Shown piece by piece: positions 7,122-14,948 of a stretch of 16,820 nt of DNA. The first letter of the stretch is position 1, and every line of letters starts with the position of its first letter. Under the pieces are notes generated by a model, which searched no databases, had not been told where the DNA came from, and worked only from the letters and a program-made list of their open reading frames with translations. A program made the position numbers and the translations under genes. Source of the DNA: Armatimonadota bacterium (GTDB lineage: Bacteria; Armatimonadota; UBA5829); assembly GCA_026415535.1 (NCBI GenBank), contig JAOAGX010000008.1, positions 1 to 16,820 on the forward strand, in the 5' to 3' direction.

Positions 7122-8387
7122 TCACCTAGTGCTGCGACCAACGCCGATATATCGAATCCCAGCGGCTACCACAGCGTCAACACTCCACGCATTGCGGCCA
7201 TCAACTACACATTTAACGCCTTTCCTTGCTAGGTCGGCGAAGTCAAGATTAAGATAAGCATCGTGCGCCGTATTCAGGATAAGTATTTCGTTGCCCTCGA
7301 TCTCCCCAGGAATCAGACCAAGGCGGCGAATCTCTTCTTCCGTATACAATGGGTCGTGGACTGTAACGCTTGCACCACGTATCTCCAGTTCGGAGGCCAA
7401 CGCAAATACCGGCGAATAAGCGCTTTCCTTAACTTGGGGCCGAAAGCTAACACCTAGTATGACACACTTTTTGCCCTGAACATCGCCAACCTTATTCAAT
7501 ATCTTGCGAGGCTGCGCTGAGTTGATCTTGCGGCCAAGTTCGGCTAGTTCGACCGGGATTCCACGACTTCGGGCTTCGCTGATGAGAAAATATGGGTATA
7601 CCGGCGTACAATGCCCGCCTACACCGATCCCGGGCAATAGCAGGTTGGATTCTCCATCGGTATTAGCTGCCTGGCGTACCATTTCGAAGTCGATTCCGAT
7701 GCACTCGGCGAAAGCCGCCAACTCGTTAGCTAGAGCAATGTTGACGTCGCGGTAGATCATACCCGCCAGTTTGACCAGTTCTGCCGCTTCGAGGGTGCCT
7801 ACGTTGATCACTGGCGCACCAAGGTACTTGGTGTAAAACTCAGCTCCGCGAGCTGCAGAAGCCGGAGTTATTCCACCGACAATTTTCGGATTGTTAAAGA
7901 GATGCTTTAGCACGAAAAGGCTCTTGACACGCTCTGGCGAAAACACCAGGTCATAGTCAACGCCTGCCCTCATGCCATTCTCGTCTATGATGTGCCCAAG
8001 CCTGCGAGTTCCACCCACCGGCAGCGTAGTCTCAAACGAGATCATTGAACCGGGCTTAAGATTTGCAGATGCGATTTTGGCAACATCATCTATCATTGAA
8101 AGCTCGGCTTCCCTACTATCGGACAGCAGCACGGGCACAATAACAACAACAACCTCGCTATTGGCAATCGCTGATCCCGTATCTGTTGTGGCGACCAATC
8201 TTCCAGAGCGAACGCCTTCTGCCAACAGCTCATCGACTCCGGGCTCCTGAAACGGGCAAATGCCAGCATTTATACTCTCCACCTTTGCCCAGTCCACATC
8301 ACAAACAAATACCGACGCTCCTCTTGATGCAAATACGCAGGCTAGCGGCAATCCCATCTTGCCTGCACCAACAACAGTTACATTCAT
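7122..8387 (-). CDS. Nucleotide-sugar 6-dehydrogenase (UDP-GlcNAc/ManNAc dehydrogenase type, WbpA/WecC-like)
   Basis: The 421-residue enzyme is a UDP-glucose/GDP-mannose dehydrogenase family member that oxidises C6 of a nucleotide sugar to the uronic acid using NAD. It has an N-terminal Rossmann motif VVGAGKMGLPLA (5-16), SPERV (150-154), the catalytic lysine in ELVKLAG (K206), YRDVNIALANELA (212-224), the catalytic cysteine in GVGGHCTPVYPYFL (C260) and a C-terminal domain with LGVSFRPQVKESAYSP (311-326). The GGHC-x-P form is nearer to N-acetylhexosamine dehydrogenases than to plain UDP-glucose dehydrogenase. Two active-site positions differ from the common pattern (Met210 for Asn, Tyr264 for Asp). 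The ATG start is favoured over a GTG six codons upstream because AGGTGG stands five bases before it. It probably makes the uronic acid used by the aminotransferase group. Confidence 0.92.
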   Translation of the reverse strand: MNVTVVGAGKMGLPLACVFASRGASVFVCDVDWAKVESINAGICPFQEPGVDELLAEGVRSGRLVATTDTGSAIANSEVVVVIVPVLLSDSREAELSMIDDVAKIASANLKPGSMISFETTLPVGGTRRLGHIIDENGMRAGVDYDLVFSPERVKSLFVLKHLFNNPKIVGGITPASAARGAEFYTKYLGAPVINVGTLEAAELVKLAGMIYRDVNIALANELAAFAECIGIDFEMVRQAANTDGESNLLLPGIGVGGHCTPVYPYFLISEARSRGIPVELAELGRKINSAQPRKILNKVGDVQGKKCVILGVSFRPQVKESAYSPVFALASELEIRGASVTVHDPLYTEEEIRRLGLIPGEIEGNEILILNTAHDAYLNLDFADLARKGVKCVVDGRNAWSVDAVVAAGIRYIGVGRSTR

Positions 8388-8392
8388 AAGTT

Positions 8393-8398
8393 CCACCT
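8393..8398 (-). promoter_or_regulatory. Shine-Dalgarno site deciding the dehydrogenase start
   Basis: The minus strand reads AGGTGG, five bases before the ATG at 8385-8387 and abutting the TAA stop of the upstream glycosyltransferase. This supports the ATG rather than the GTG at 8403-8405. Confidence 0.65.
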
Positions 8399-9565
8399 TT
8401 AACACATCGAGGCAACAAGCTCGACGTACTTGGCTCTCTCAACGGCCCAATTCCACCGGTCGCGAAACGCAATTCCGGCGCGCGAGAGAGAACGCATCTT
8501 TTCCGGATTCTCGTAAAGCTCTATTACGGCTTGCTCAAAGGACTCTACGCAGCCAGGATCCACAAACTTGACCAGGTCATCCGTGTAATAGTTTTCCATC
8601 GTTCGCGTACGGGACACTATAGTTGGTAACCCAGCAGTTACGTATTCTATGACCTTGCCGATAAAACACAAATCAGTATGCACGTCTTTCAAAAGAACGG
8701 ACAGGCCGACGTCTGATTGTCGAATAAGCTCGGGTATTTCGTTCCACGGCACGCGACCTCGGAATTCAACAATTTCCGAAACACCTAGCTCGCGAGCAAG
8801 TGCCTGCAGTTCTTCGACCTGTTCCCCCCAACCTACTATGCATAGAGATATGCCTGGTATGCGTTCTTTTAGCCGCGGCAGAGCTTGAACCACTGTTCGA
8901 AGACCGTACCTCTCCGAGATCGTGCCTGTGTAAAGCAGCCTAAACTCTGATTTCGATCTAAAACGCTCGTTCTCGGGCAACAGAGCTGACCCAATGAAAT
9001 CAGAGTTGGGCATGTTCATAACAACAGTGGGATTCTTATCTGGAACGATAGAATGCAGAAGCTTCCGCATCTCGTCGGAAACCGTCATAACGGCATCCGC
9101 AAAACGCATGCTCCACTTCGATTGAGATCTCAGTGCGCGGACAATAAAAGATTTGTCTCCGAGACCGTACTTGGATTGAAAAAGCTCTGGCATCGGATCG
9201 TGGACATCTAAAAGGACTTTACTACCAAATAGTCTGGGCAGCAAGGCGGCAAAGACTAGAAAGTCTGGCATGTTATTAACGTGTATGACGCAATACCGCC
9301 TCGGCCTAGACGCAAGGAAAATCGCGGTCAGCACAAAGAAAGTAAAATACTCCCACAGATACCTGATAACCGATCCACGCTTTCTGTCCAGCGGAAAACG
9401 ATAAATATTGACGCCGTTGACAATCTCGTACTTAGGACGGTTTCCCTCCCTGATGCTAATAACATCCACATTGTAACCAGCGTCGACAAGTGCCTCAGCT
9501 TCCAGCCTAACGCGGGAATCCATGAGATAGGGGCCGTGCAGTACGTGGCAAACACGTCTCTTCAC
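8399..9565 (-). CDS. GT4-type glycosyltransferase
   Basis: A 388-residue GT-B glycosyltransferase. It has an N-terminal GPYLMDSRVRLEAEAL segment (11-26), a hydrophobic membrane-associating stretch about 72-86, then LLDVHDPMPELFQSKYG (118-134), which is typical of a GT4 subgroup in polysaccharide loci. The C-terminal donor domain shows LLYTGTISERYGL (210-222), IVGWGEQVEEL (243-253), VEFRGRVPW (266-274) and KVIEYVTAGLPTIVS (304-318). The GTG start overlaps the TGA of the preceding deacetylase-like gene (shared GTGA), implying translational coupling. It would add one sugar residue to the repeat unit; the specific linkage is unknown. A short gap of eleven bases separates it from the dehydrogenase ATG. 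Confidence 0.92.
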   Translation of the reverse strand: MKRRVCHVLHGPYLMDSRVRLEAEALVDAGYNVDVISIREGNRPKYEIVNGVNIYRFPLDRKRGSVIRYLWEYFTFFVLTAIFLASRPRRYCVIHVNNMPDFLVFAALLPRLFGSKVLLDVHDPMPELFQSKYGLGDKSFIVRALRSQSKWSMRFADAVMTVSDEMRKLLHSIVPDKNPTVVMNMPNSDFIGSALLPENERFRSKSEFRLLYTGTISERYGLRTVVQALPRLKERIPGISLCIVGWGEQVEELQALARELGVSEIVEFRGRVPWNEIPELIRQSDVGLSVLLKDVHTDLCFIGKVIEYVTAGLPTIVSRTRTMENYYTDDLVKFVDPGCVESFEQAVIELYENPEKMRSLSRAGIAFRDRWNWAVERAKYVELVASMC

Positions 9566-10935
9566 AGGTTTGCCTCCGAGAATTTTCTATTGTGCTGCAG
9601 GTCTGTAAACACTAGCCTCCCCTCATCAATTGCGGCAAGGGCTACAACTGCTTTTTCAGCACCTGTACCCTCAATGTGCCAGTTACTGTTGGACTCTACT
9701 AGTTCCAGAGCAGCCCTAGTTCGCCACCACTCATCGACTTCACTCGGCAGTGCGTACCAACTTGTTCCACTGGCGCGGCGATCAGCCAAATAAGATAGCA
9801 GCGACTTGTAACAATCAAGGGCTTTAGGATTCTTCAACAGGTAGTCGGGATGAACTATGAAGCTAGCAAGGCCGTTGAAGTTGTCAATAATACCAAGCTG
9901 GCGTTTCCACAGGTCGATCGAGTAATCCTCCAAAATGTGAAACAAAGTGTAGTCCTGCACCGTCGTAAGCGGCAGCTCGATAACGTTGCCGATGAAATAT
10001 GGTAACACAGTACAACAACCGCCTCGTTGCGGGTCTAGATGGGCAACGTTCGGTATTGACATGTCGTATGAGAACTCGAAGGCTCCATACCAATCCGGGT
10101 TCCTGTACATCGCACCTGATCTGAAACCGCGAGCTTTCCACAACCGACAATATTCGTTGATCCTAGACGCGCGAGCAGAGAAAACCTTCGGGTCGGAGTA
10201 CAACCGTCCATCGTGGTTGAGGTCGTGAACGTTGACCTCGAAACCTCTGGATTTTATTGTTTCGATTAGGCGATCCGACACTGCATAGCGCTTTTCGGGT
10301 ATCAGCTGGAACGAAGCCTTTATGCCAAAAGAGTCGTCGATATCCATCAACTTTTGACAAAATTCAAGGCCTGCGCGGGTTTCAACGTCGTGAGTGAGGA
10401 CGGTGCAACTTGTATATCCCTCTGGCCAAAACCATATGAATGGTACCGGGTTGCCTTTATTGCGCTCAACGGCTAGAGACATAAGACGCCTCATCAAATC
10501 ATCAATGCTGGTATCAACTGGCCATCTGGGGAATCGAATAGCGTCCCAGTCTCTGAGATGAACTCGCTGGAGATGCCTACGGAAACCAACAGGCATCAAA
10601 GGTCTTGCCAGGTAATAAGCATTCCTTACTAGCGACTTCAGGCTGAAAGCTGAATGCAACACAGTCCGATCCGCATATTGCTCAAAACGCGCATTTTCGA
10701 CAACCTCATCAGTATCACAGGGAACCATTATGCGGCCATCTACTACTCTGAGCTGATCAACTAGATTAGGTAGATCGTCTTCTACAGACTTGCGCGGGAA
10801 GCCGGCTGTTGTTCTTCCGTAAAAAACTGTGTCGCCAAGCCTGAAGAAGCCGGCTTGTGTTGACAACTCGCCATCCAATGCCAAGTCCACGAAATGTTCG
10901 GGACAGCGGTAATAATCGATTAATGTCTTATTCAA
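9562..10935 (-). CDS. Divergent polysaccharide-deacetylase-like protein (NodB/CE4-like core)
   Basis: The 457-residue protein has a metal-dependent deacetylase-like centre in its middle. LTHDVETRAG (180-189) resembles the first motif with its aspartates, VHDLNH (236-241) gives the H-x3-H metal pair (H237, H241), YRNPDWYG (277-284) resembles the arginine motif, and FIVHPDY (359-365) gives a later histidine. About 170 residues ahead of this core (including DYYRCPEHF at 7-15) and 90 after it match nothing I recognise. There is no signal peptide, so it may act in the cytoplasm or with a partner. It could remove an acetyl group from a sugar, consistent with a locus making acetamido sugars. It starts at TTG without a good ribosome site, so the exact start is uncertain. 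It is coupled to the following GT4 gene. The fold call is moderate; activity is unproven. Confidence 0.75.
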   Translation of the reverse strand: MNKTLIDYYRCPEHFVDLALDGELSTQAGFFRLGDTVFYGRTTAGFPRKSVEDDLPNLVDQLRVVDGRIMVPCDTDEVVENARFEQYADRTVLHSAFSLKSLVRNAYYLARPLMPVGFRRHLQRVHLRDWDAIRFPRWPVDTSIDDLMRRLMSLAVERNKGNPVPFIWFWPEGYTSCTVLTHDVETRAGLEFCQKLMDIDDSFGIKASFQLIPEKRYAVSDRLIETIKSRGFEVNVHDLNHDGRLYSDPKVFSARASRINEYCRLWKARGFRSGAMYRNPDWYGAFEFSYDMSIPNVAHLDPQRGGCCTVLPYFIGNVIELPLTTVQDYTLFHILEDYSIDLWKRQLGIIDNFNGLASFIVHPDYLLKNPKALDCYKSLLSYLADRRASGTSWYALPSEVDEWWRTRAALELVESNSNWHIEGTGAEKAVVALAAIDEGRLVFTDLQHNRKFSEANL

Positions 10936-11023
10936 CTGCGGTTCCAGCGGACTACAAACCGTTTGCTAATCTGACGTTGTCAATGGAAAGCCGGTCAAAA
11001 CCAACTGTGAAGGCAGGTATTAC
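10936..11023. other. 88-base intergenic gap without recognised signals
   Basis: This gap separates the FemAB-like gene from the deacetylase-like gene. I saw no hairpin followed by T residues and no good promoter pair. The two genes are probably on one transcript. Confidence 0.4.
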
Positions 11024-12073
11024 CTAGCCCATATGCTTATAAAGCACGTTTCCGGCTGCTCTTAAGAGTGGATCGGGCAGGATGGCAAAGAGCTTTTTAG
11101 CGCGGCCCATTTCCTCATCATCGCTAGAATCAGATTTCTTAGCACATACAGGTGTTCGCCAGTAAGTCAGTTCGGATCTTGTTGCTGACCATCTTTCTTT
11201 ATGCTCGACGAGAGAGGTATTACCGTAATCGGTTCTACCGAAATCAAGAGCAACAGCGCCACGCTCTTTCAAGTCCTTTATAGCTTGCCAGACAAGACCG
11301 GGTATCGCACCTATCTTGACGTATGCCGGATCGTAGCCCATGTACTTGTAGTAAATCGTGCCTTTGTGCAAAATCGTTATGATGGAAGCAATCGGAACAC
11401 CTTCTTTGCAGGCTATCCTAACCTCCATTGCTTCACCAAGACATTCAAGCAAATTCCGAAACCAACTGATTGGCTGTGGCGGAATACCGTGCTTGCGCCG
11501 CATAACCATCATCAACCGATGGAATTGCTTCAGACCGGCTTCGTTGTTCATTATTGAGTACTCGAGTCCAGCACGTCCTGCGTCGCGGATTGGTATCCTA
11601 ACGGCGTTCTTGTGAAGTCGCGAGTGAATAGCGTCGATAGAATCGGAAAGGTCAATGATGTGCATATGGAAACGCTTACACTCGGAGTATGAATCCTGTG
11701 CTTCCAGAACAGGGTTTCCTGAAAAAGGCCTCAGTTCTGCATACTTGAGACCGGCTCGTCTACATTCTGCCTCAACCTCAGCAAGAATGGCCTGGAACGC
11801 ATCCGGATCATCTACCAAGGGTCGGCAGTGATCCGAAAAAGGCAACGAAACGAGCCGTTTACCGGTTAGCCAGCTATTTACCCGACAAAAAGGAATGCCG
11901 TTTTCAAGATCCTGTCCGGGAGCCGTGGTGGTATATACAACAGGCTCGTAGCCATAAGTTCGCCGCAGCGCTTCCAGCCACTGCGACGTGTGGTACACCG
12001 AAGCTTCCGGGTGTCGTTGTAAAAATTCCGGCCATCGAGCATCTTCCAATGGATTTAGCTGGTATACATTCAT
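11024..12073 (-). CDS. FemAB/GNAT-like acyl- or aminoacyl-transferase (exosortase-locus type)
   Basis: The 349-residue protein looks like the FemAB-related GNAT-fold proteins found in exosortase-linked polysaccharide loci. Supporting segments are SVYHTSQWLEALRRTYGY (25-42), ISWFRNLLECLG in the middle, then IASIITILHKGTIYYKYMGYD and the C-terminal block ALDFGRTDYGNTSLVEHKERW, a common ending of the second GNAT domain in this group. True Fem proteins transfer aminoacyl groups from tRNA to peptidoglycan precursors; the exosortase-linked group has no firmly known reaction that I know of. It starts at ATG six bases after the exosortase stop, so the two are almost certainly co-expressed. It could acylate or aminoacylate the glycan. 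Confidence 0.85.
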   Translation of the reverse strand: MNVYQLNPLEDARWPEFLQRHPEASVYHTSQWLEALRRTYGYEPVVYTTTAPGQDLENGIPFCRVNSWLTGKRLVSLPFSDHCRPLVDDPDAFQAILAEVEAECRRAGLKYAELRPFSGNPVLEAQDSYSECKRFHMHIIDLSDSIDAIHSRLHKNAVRIPIRDAGRAGLEYSIMNNEAGLKQFHRLMMVMRRKHGIPPQPISWFRNLLECLGEAMEVRIACKEGVPIASIITILHKGTIYYKYMGYDPAYVKIGAIPGLVWQAIKDLKERGAVALDFGRTDYGNTSLVEHKERWSATRSELTYWRTPVCAKKSDSSDDEEMGRAKKLFAILPDPLLRAAGNVLYKHMG

Positions 12074-12079
12074 AACGTG

Positions 12080-13711
12080 CTACTTGCCGAAGTCAGGCAC
12101 GTGCGCAACGAACTCGCGAATGAAATCTTTTAGAAATTCTTCATCCTTGGTTTCGTCATACGAATCGGTTGAAAACCGGTACCATATAATCTGTCGCGAG
12201 CGAATGTCGGCCTGTAACCGTTTCAACTCCCACGGCGCACGAACAATTCGCCAGAAGTCTCCCATCTTGGCTTCTCTAATCGCCTGAGCCATTTCCTGCG
12301 TGGTTGGATAAGAGTTGGGTCCAATCATATACCAATGGATAACAAGGGTTCTGCCGAAGTCATTGCCCGCCTGCAAAATAGTTGCCCTCACTTTGACCGC
12401 TCTGGGCTTGCTGAAGTTTATGATAACGACCTTGTCATTTGTAACCGGGCTACCGCCCCCGGGGAGACACTGATGCGGATCGTGAAATGCGGAAATGTCA
12501 AGCGAAGCATCGATAAACAGTTCTACACGACGCCCTGTCGTCACCGTATCGACGTAGTAGCGGTTAAGCAAGTCACCTTTGGCAAGTTCCTTCTCTACAC
12601 CTGGATCTATGGGAACATCCTGACCAACCCATTCTCCAAACTTCATCGGAATGTTTGATCTATTTATTTGGCCTTTGGGCAAATCGTAAAGCGAGGGGAG
12701 TCTGCTGCTAAGGGCTGCTGTCACGATAAACACGGCCATCACGACTACGAAGTGTACACCCTTGCCCACCGGCTTAGGCCAGAACTTGATCCTTGACTCT
12801 TCCTCAGGTGCAGGTGCCCCGGTAGATAGATCTGCGGCTTTCATCAGCTTGGCGACTCCAAACAGAATAGCGAAACAGATCAGTAAGCCGATATAGCCGC
12901 TGTAGTCGTGGAACTTGTGCATGGCTTCCTCGGAACCTGTCAAGAAGCCAGCATACGCGATCAAAGTTACTCTAAGCGAATTGATGAAAATGCTTAGCGG
13001 GAACGACATACAAAGCAATATCAGCTTTTTCCACCACGCAGCCCTAATCACGTAGATGAAAAACCAGCTGAAGGTTATCAGCGAAATCAGGAGCCTAAGG
13101 CCGCTGCACGGCGAACCTACAAGCAAGGTTTGCCCCGGTAAACCGGACGAGTAGATTGTGTTGCCGTACTGGGTAACATCGTAGCCTGAGGTTAGTTGAA
13201 GAAACTTTGTTGCAACAGTGGCTGAGATGAGCTGGAATCTAGCGGTTGCGCTATCGATCATCCACGACGCTAGTGGCATCATTGTAGACAAAAATAGGAT
13301 CGGAATGAACGTGATCCTAGTGATTTGCCATCCCAGTAACATCAAAACGGCACCGTATATGCACAGGAAAAACGCAACACCGTAGATCACGCGTAGGCCC
13401 ATAAGTAGACCTATTGCATGCAACGGGACAAAGATGAGTAGTAACACTAAGCCAAGCCAAGAGTGCCCAATATCGGCACGCATCAGCCTGCCCCGGTTTA
13501 CCCATATCATAAATGCCGAGATAAAAGGCACCAAGTAGCCGTGTGAATAGTAACTTTCGTTTTCACCCCAAACGTGCCACCAATTGCGAAGAACGGGCCA
13601 TTGGATAACCAGAAACAATACGCCAGTAACAATCAGCGGCCAATAGTCGACAAGAATCATTGCGCTTGTGCGCTTTTGACATGAGACCGTGTTTTCGGGC
13701 TGAATGCCCAT
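12080..13711 (-). CDS. Exosortase fused to EpsI-type C-terminal domain
   Basis: This is a 543-residue integral membrane protein. Roughly eight hydrophobic segments occupy residues 20-290. The exosortase catalytic triad is visible as Cys202 in GSPCSGLRLL, Arg247 in INSLRVTL and His268 in FHDYSGY. After a linker and one more membrane segment (about 320-335), an EpsI-like soluble domain follows, with MKFGEWVGQDVP (356-367) and the conserved HDPHQCLPGGGSPV (410-423). Exosortases are thought to cleave and sort proteins bearing a C-terminal PEP-CTERM signal to the outer surface, in loci that also make exopolysaccharide; EpsI is often a separate protein or, as here, fused. The ATG is chosen over an upstream TTG because GGAGGA lies nine bases ahead. 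No PEP-CTERM target is encoded in the window. It follows a 181-base gap. Confidence 0.93.
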   Translation of the reverse strand: MGIQPENTVSCQKRTSAMILVDYWPLIVTGVLFLVIQWPVLRNWWHVWGENESYYSHGYLVPFISAFMIWVNRGRLMRADIGHSWLGLVLLLIFVPLHAIGLLMGLRVIYGVAFFLCIYGAVLMLLGWQITRITFIPILFLSTMMPLASWMIDSATARFQLISATVATKFLQLTSGYDVTQYGNTIYSSGLPGQTLLVGSPCSGLRLLISLITFSWFFIYVIRAAWWKKLILLCMSFPLSIFINSLRVTLIAYAGFLTGSEEAMHKFHDYSGYIGLLICFAILFGVAKLMKAADLSTGAPAPEEESRIKFWPKPVGKGVHFVVVMAVFIVTAALSSRLPSLYDLPKGQINRSNIPMKFGEWVGQDVPIDPGVEKELAKGDLLNRYYVDTVTTGRRVELFIDASLDISAFHDPHQCLPGGGSPVTNDKVVIINFSKPRAVKVRATILQAGNDFGRTLVIHWYMIGPNSYPTTQEMAQAIREAKMGDFWRIVRAPWELKRLQADIRSRQIIWYRFSTDSYDETKDEEFLKDFIREFVAHVPDFGK

Positions 13712-13892
13712 GTTGAAACTTCCTCCAAAACAAGTAGATGTAGTCAATAAGTAAACGCGTTGCGTAGTGCTGTTTAGCTGTCGTGAATCGACATTCTGAG
13801 ATGTACCAGCATACAGAAGACCTGTAGCTTACTCCTTAGGGTATTACGCCGCAGTGCTGAGAGACGGTTCCCGAAATGTTGGGAGCAAAATC
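13712..13892 (-). other. Intergenic gap before the exosortase gene
   Basis: These 181 bases separate the kinase stop from the exosortase ATG. On the minus strand TCCC and GGGA pair weakly near 13869-13884, without a T-run, so no terminator is claimed. The GGAGGA at 13721-13726 is the ribosome site. No promoter pair stands out, but the gap is the longest upstream of the exosortase group and could contain one. Confidence 0.3.
13721..13726 (-). promoter_or_regulatory. Shine-Dalgarno site deciding the exosortase start
   Basis: The minus strand reads GGAGGA nine bases before ATG at 13709-13711. The longer frame beginning at TTG (13745-13747) would place this site inside the coding region and adds twelve residues with no recognisable feature. 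Confidence 0.7.
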
Positions 13893-14948
13893 CTATCCTG
13901 TCTGCTTGTCACACTTTTGCACGCGCCTCTTGAAATCCTCGGGAGTAACCTCTTCGTATTCTTCTTCTAAGTCGTAGAAAATTATCTGGCTGCCTGAGAA
14001 TTCGAACTTGAACGGTACATATGTGAGCCGACTTAGCGCCTCTCTAACCTGCGGTTGCTTAGCCGGTGGGACAAAAAGCAGCATGAAACCGCCTCCGCCG
14101 GCACCAGCTAACTTGCCTCCAATAGCTCCAGCTGCCCGTGCTGCCTCGTACATCGAGTCTATTTCGGTGTTGGAAACAGAACTGCTTAGGCTACGTTTGG
14201 CCTCCCAAGCCTCATGCAGGAGTTCGCCGATACCTTCGATGGGACCACCCGAAACAAGTATGCTTTTCGCTTCGTTCACAAGATGTGTCATAGTTCTAAG
14301 CTGTCGTCTGCGAGACTCAAGATTATCAACAAACGTGCTTGCTATATCGGAAGCTGTGCGCCTGATACCGGTGTAAAAAAGCATAAGGTAAGAGTTGAAT
14401 TCAGCTATCCTCTTTGGCAACAAGGTTACTGGATTGACAACAAACGTATCGTTAGGCAGAAACTGTATATGGTTGAACCCGCCGTAAGCGGCTAAGACTT
14501 GGTCCTGTGATCCTACTGCTTCCTTGAGAATATTCTGTTCTATGTCGATAGCTTCCATTGCAAGATCGCGTTTGGTTCGTATCTCGCCTTTGAGCGCGTG
14601 GATAGCGTTCAACAAGCCGACAGTAAAAGCAGAGCTGGTTCCCATTCCGCTCCGAGCAGGAAGATCCGCATCGTGATGAATCTCGACCCCGCGCCTTATA
14701 TCTAGGTATCGGAGTACTTCACGCGCTGCGGGATGGGCGATCTCATCGATCGTCTGACAATTCTCGATCTTCGAATAGATTATGCGGATTTTGTGTTCGA
14801 AGAACGGCGGAAGGTACCTGCACGTTAGATAGCAGTACTTGTCGATGGTGGTAGCCAACACTTCTCCGCCATGACGTCGGAACCACGATGGGTAGTCAGT
14901 TCCACCACCAAAAAATGACAACCTTAGAGGCGTTCTACTTATTACCAC
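13893..14948 (-). CDS. hddA: GHMP kinase, D-glycero-D-manno-heptose 7-phosphate kinase type
   Basis: The 351-residue protein is a GHMP-family sugar kinase. It opens with ISRTPLRLSFFGGGTDYP (3-20), the start typical of HddA. The ATP loop is LPARSGMGTSSAF (96-108), and the C-terminal glycine motif GGKLAGAGGGGFMLLF follows near 275-290. HddA phosphorylates D-glycero-D-manno-heptose 7-phosphate at C1 to the alpha-1,7-bisphosphate on the way to GDP-heptose. Its GTG start overlaps the end of the guanylyltransferase-like gene by 14 bases, so the two are translationally coupled. Related kinases for fucose or other sugars share the fold, but the pairing with an HddC-like transferase supports heptose. 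GmhA and GmhB, needed for the complete route, are not in the window. Confidence 0.85.
   Translation of the reverse strand: MVISRTPLRLSFFGGGTDYPSWFRRHGGEVLATTIDKYCYLTCRYLPPFFEHKIRIIYSKIENCQTIDEIAHPAAREVLRYLDIRRGVEIHHDADLPARSGMGTSSAFTVGLLNAIHALKGEIRTKRDLAMEAIDIEQNILKEAVGSQDQVLAAYGGFNHIQFLPNDTFVVNPVTLLPKRIAEFNSYLMLFYTGIRRTASDIASTFVDNLESRRRQLRTMTHLVNEAKSILVSGGPIEGIGELLHEAWEAKRSLSSSVSNTEIDSMYEAARAAGAIGGKLAGAGGGGFMLLFVPPAKQPQVREALSRLTYVPFKFEFSGSQIIFYDLEEEYEEVTPEDFKRRVQKCDKQTG

Noticed and set aside
9281..9793. Plus-strand open frame of 170 codons across the GT4 and deacetylase-like boundary
   Set aside because: It is antisense to two well-supported overlapping genes and has low-complexity, motif-free sequence.
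13791..13799. CATTCTGAG resembling the core of the 657-739 repeat
   Set aside because: Only nine bases match and no partner arm is nearby, so a decayed copy cannot be claimed.
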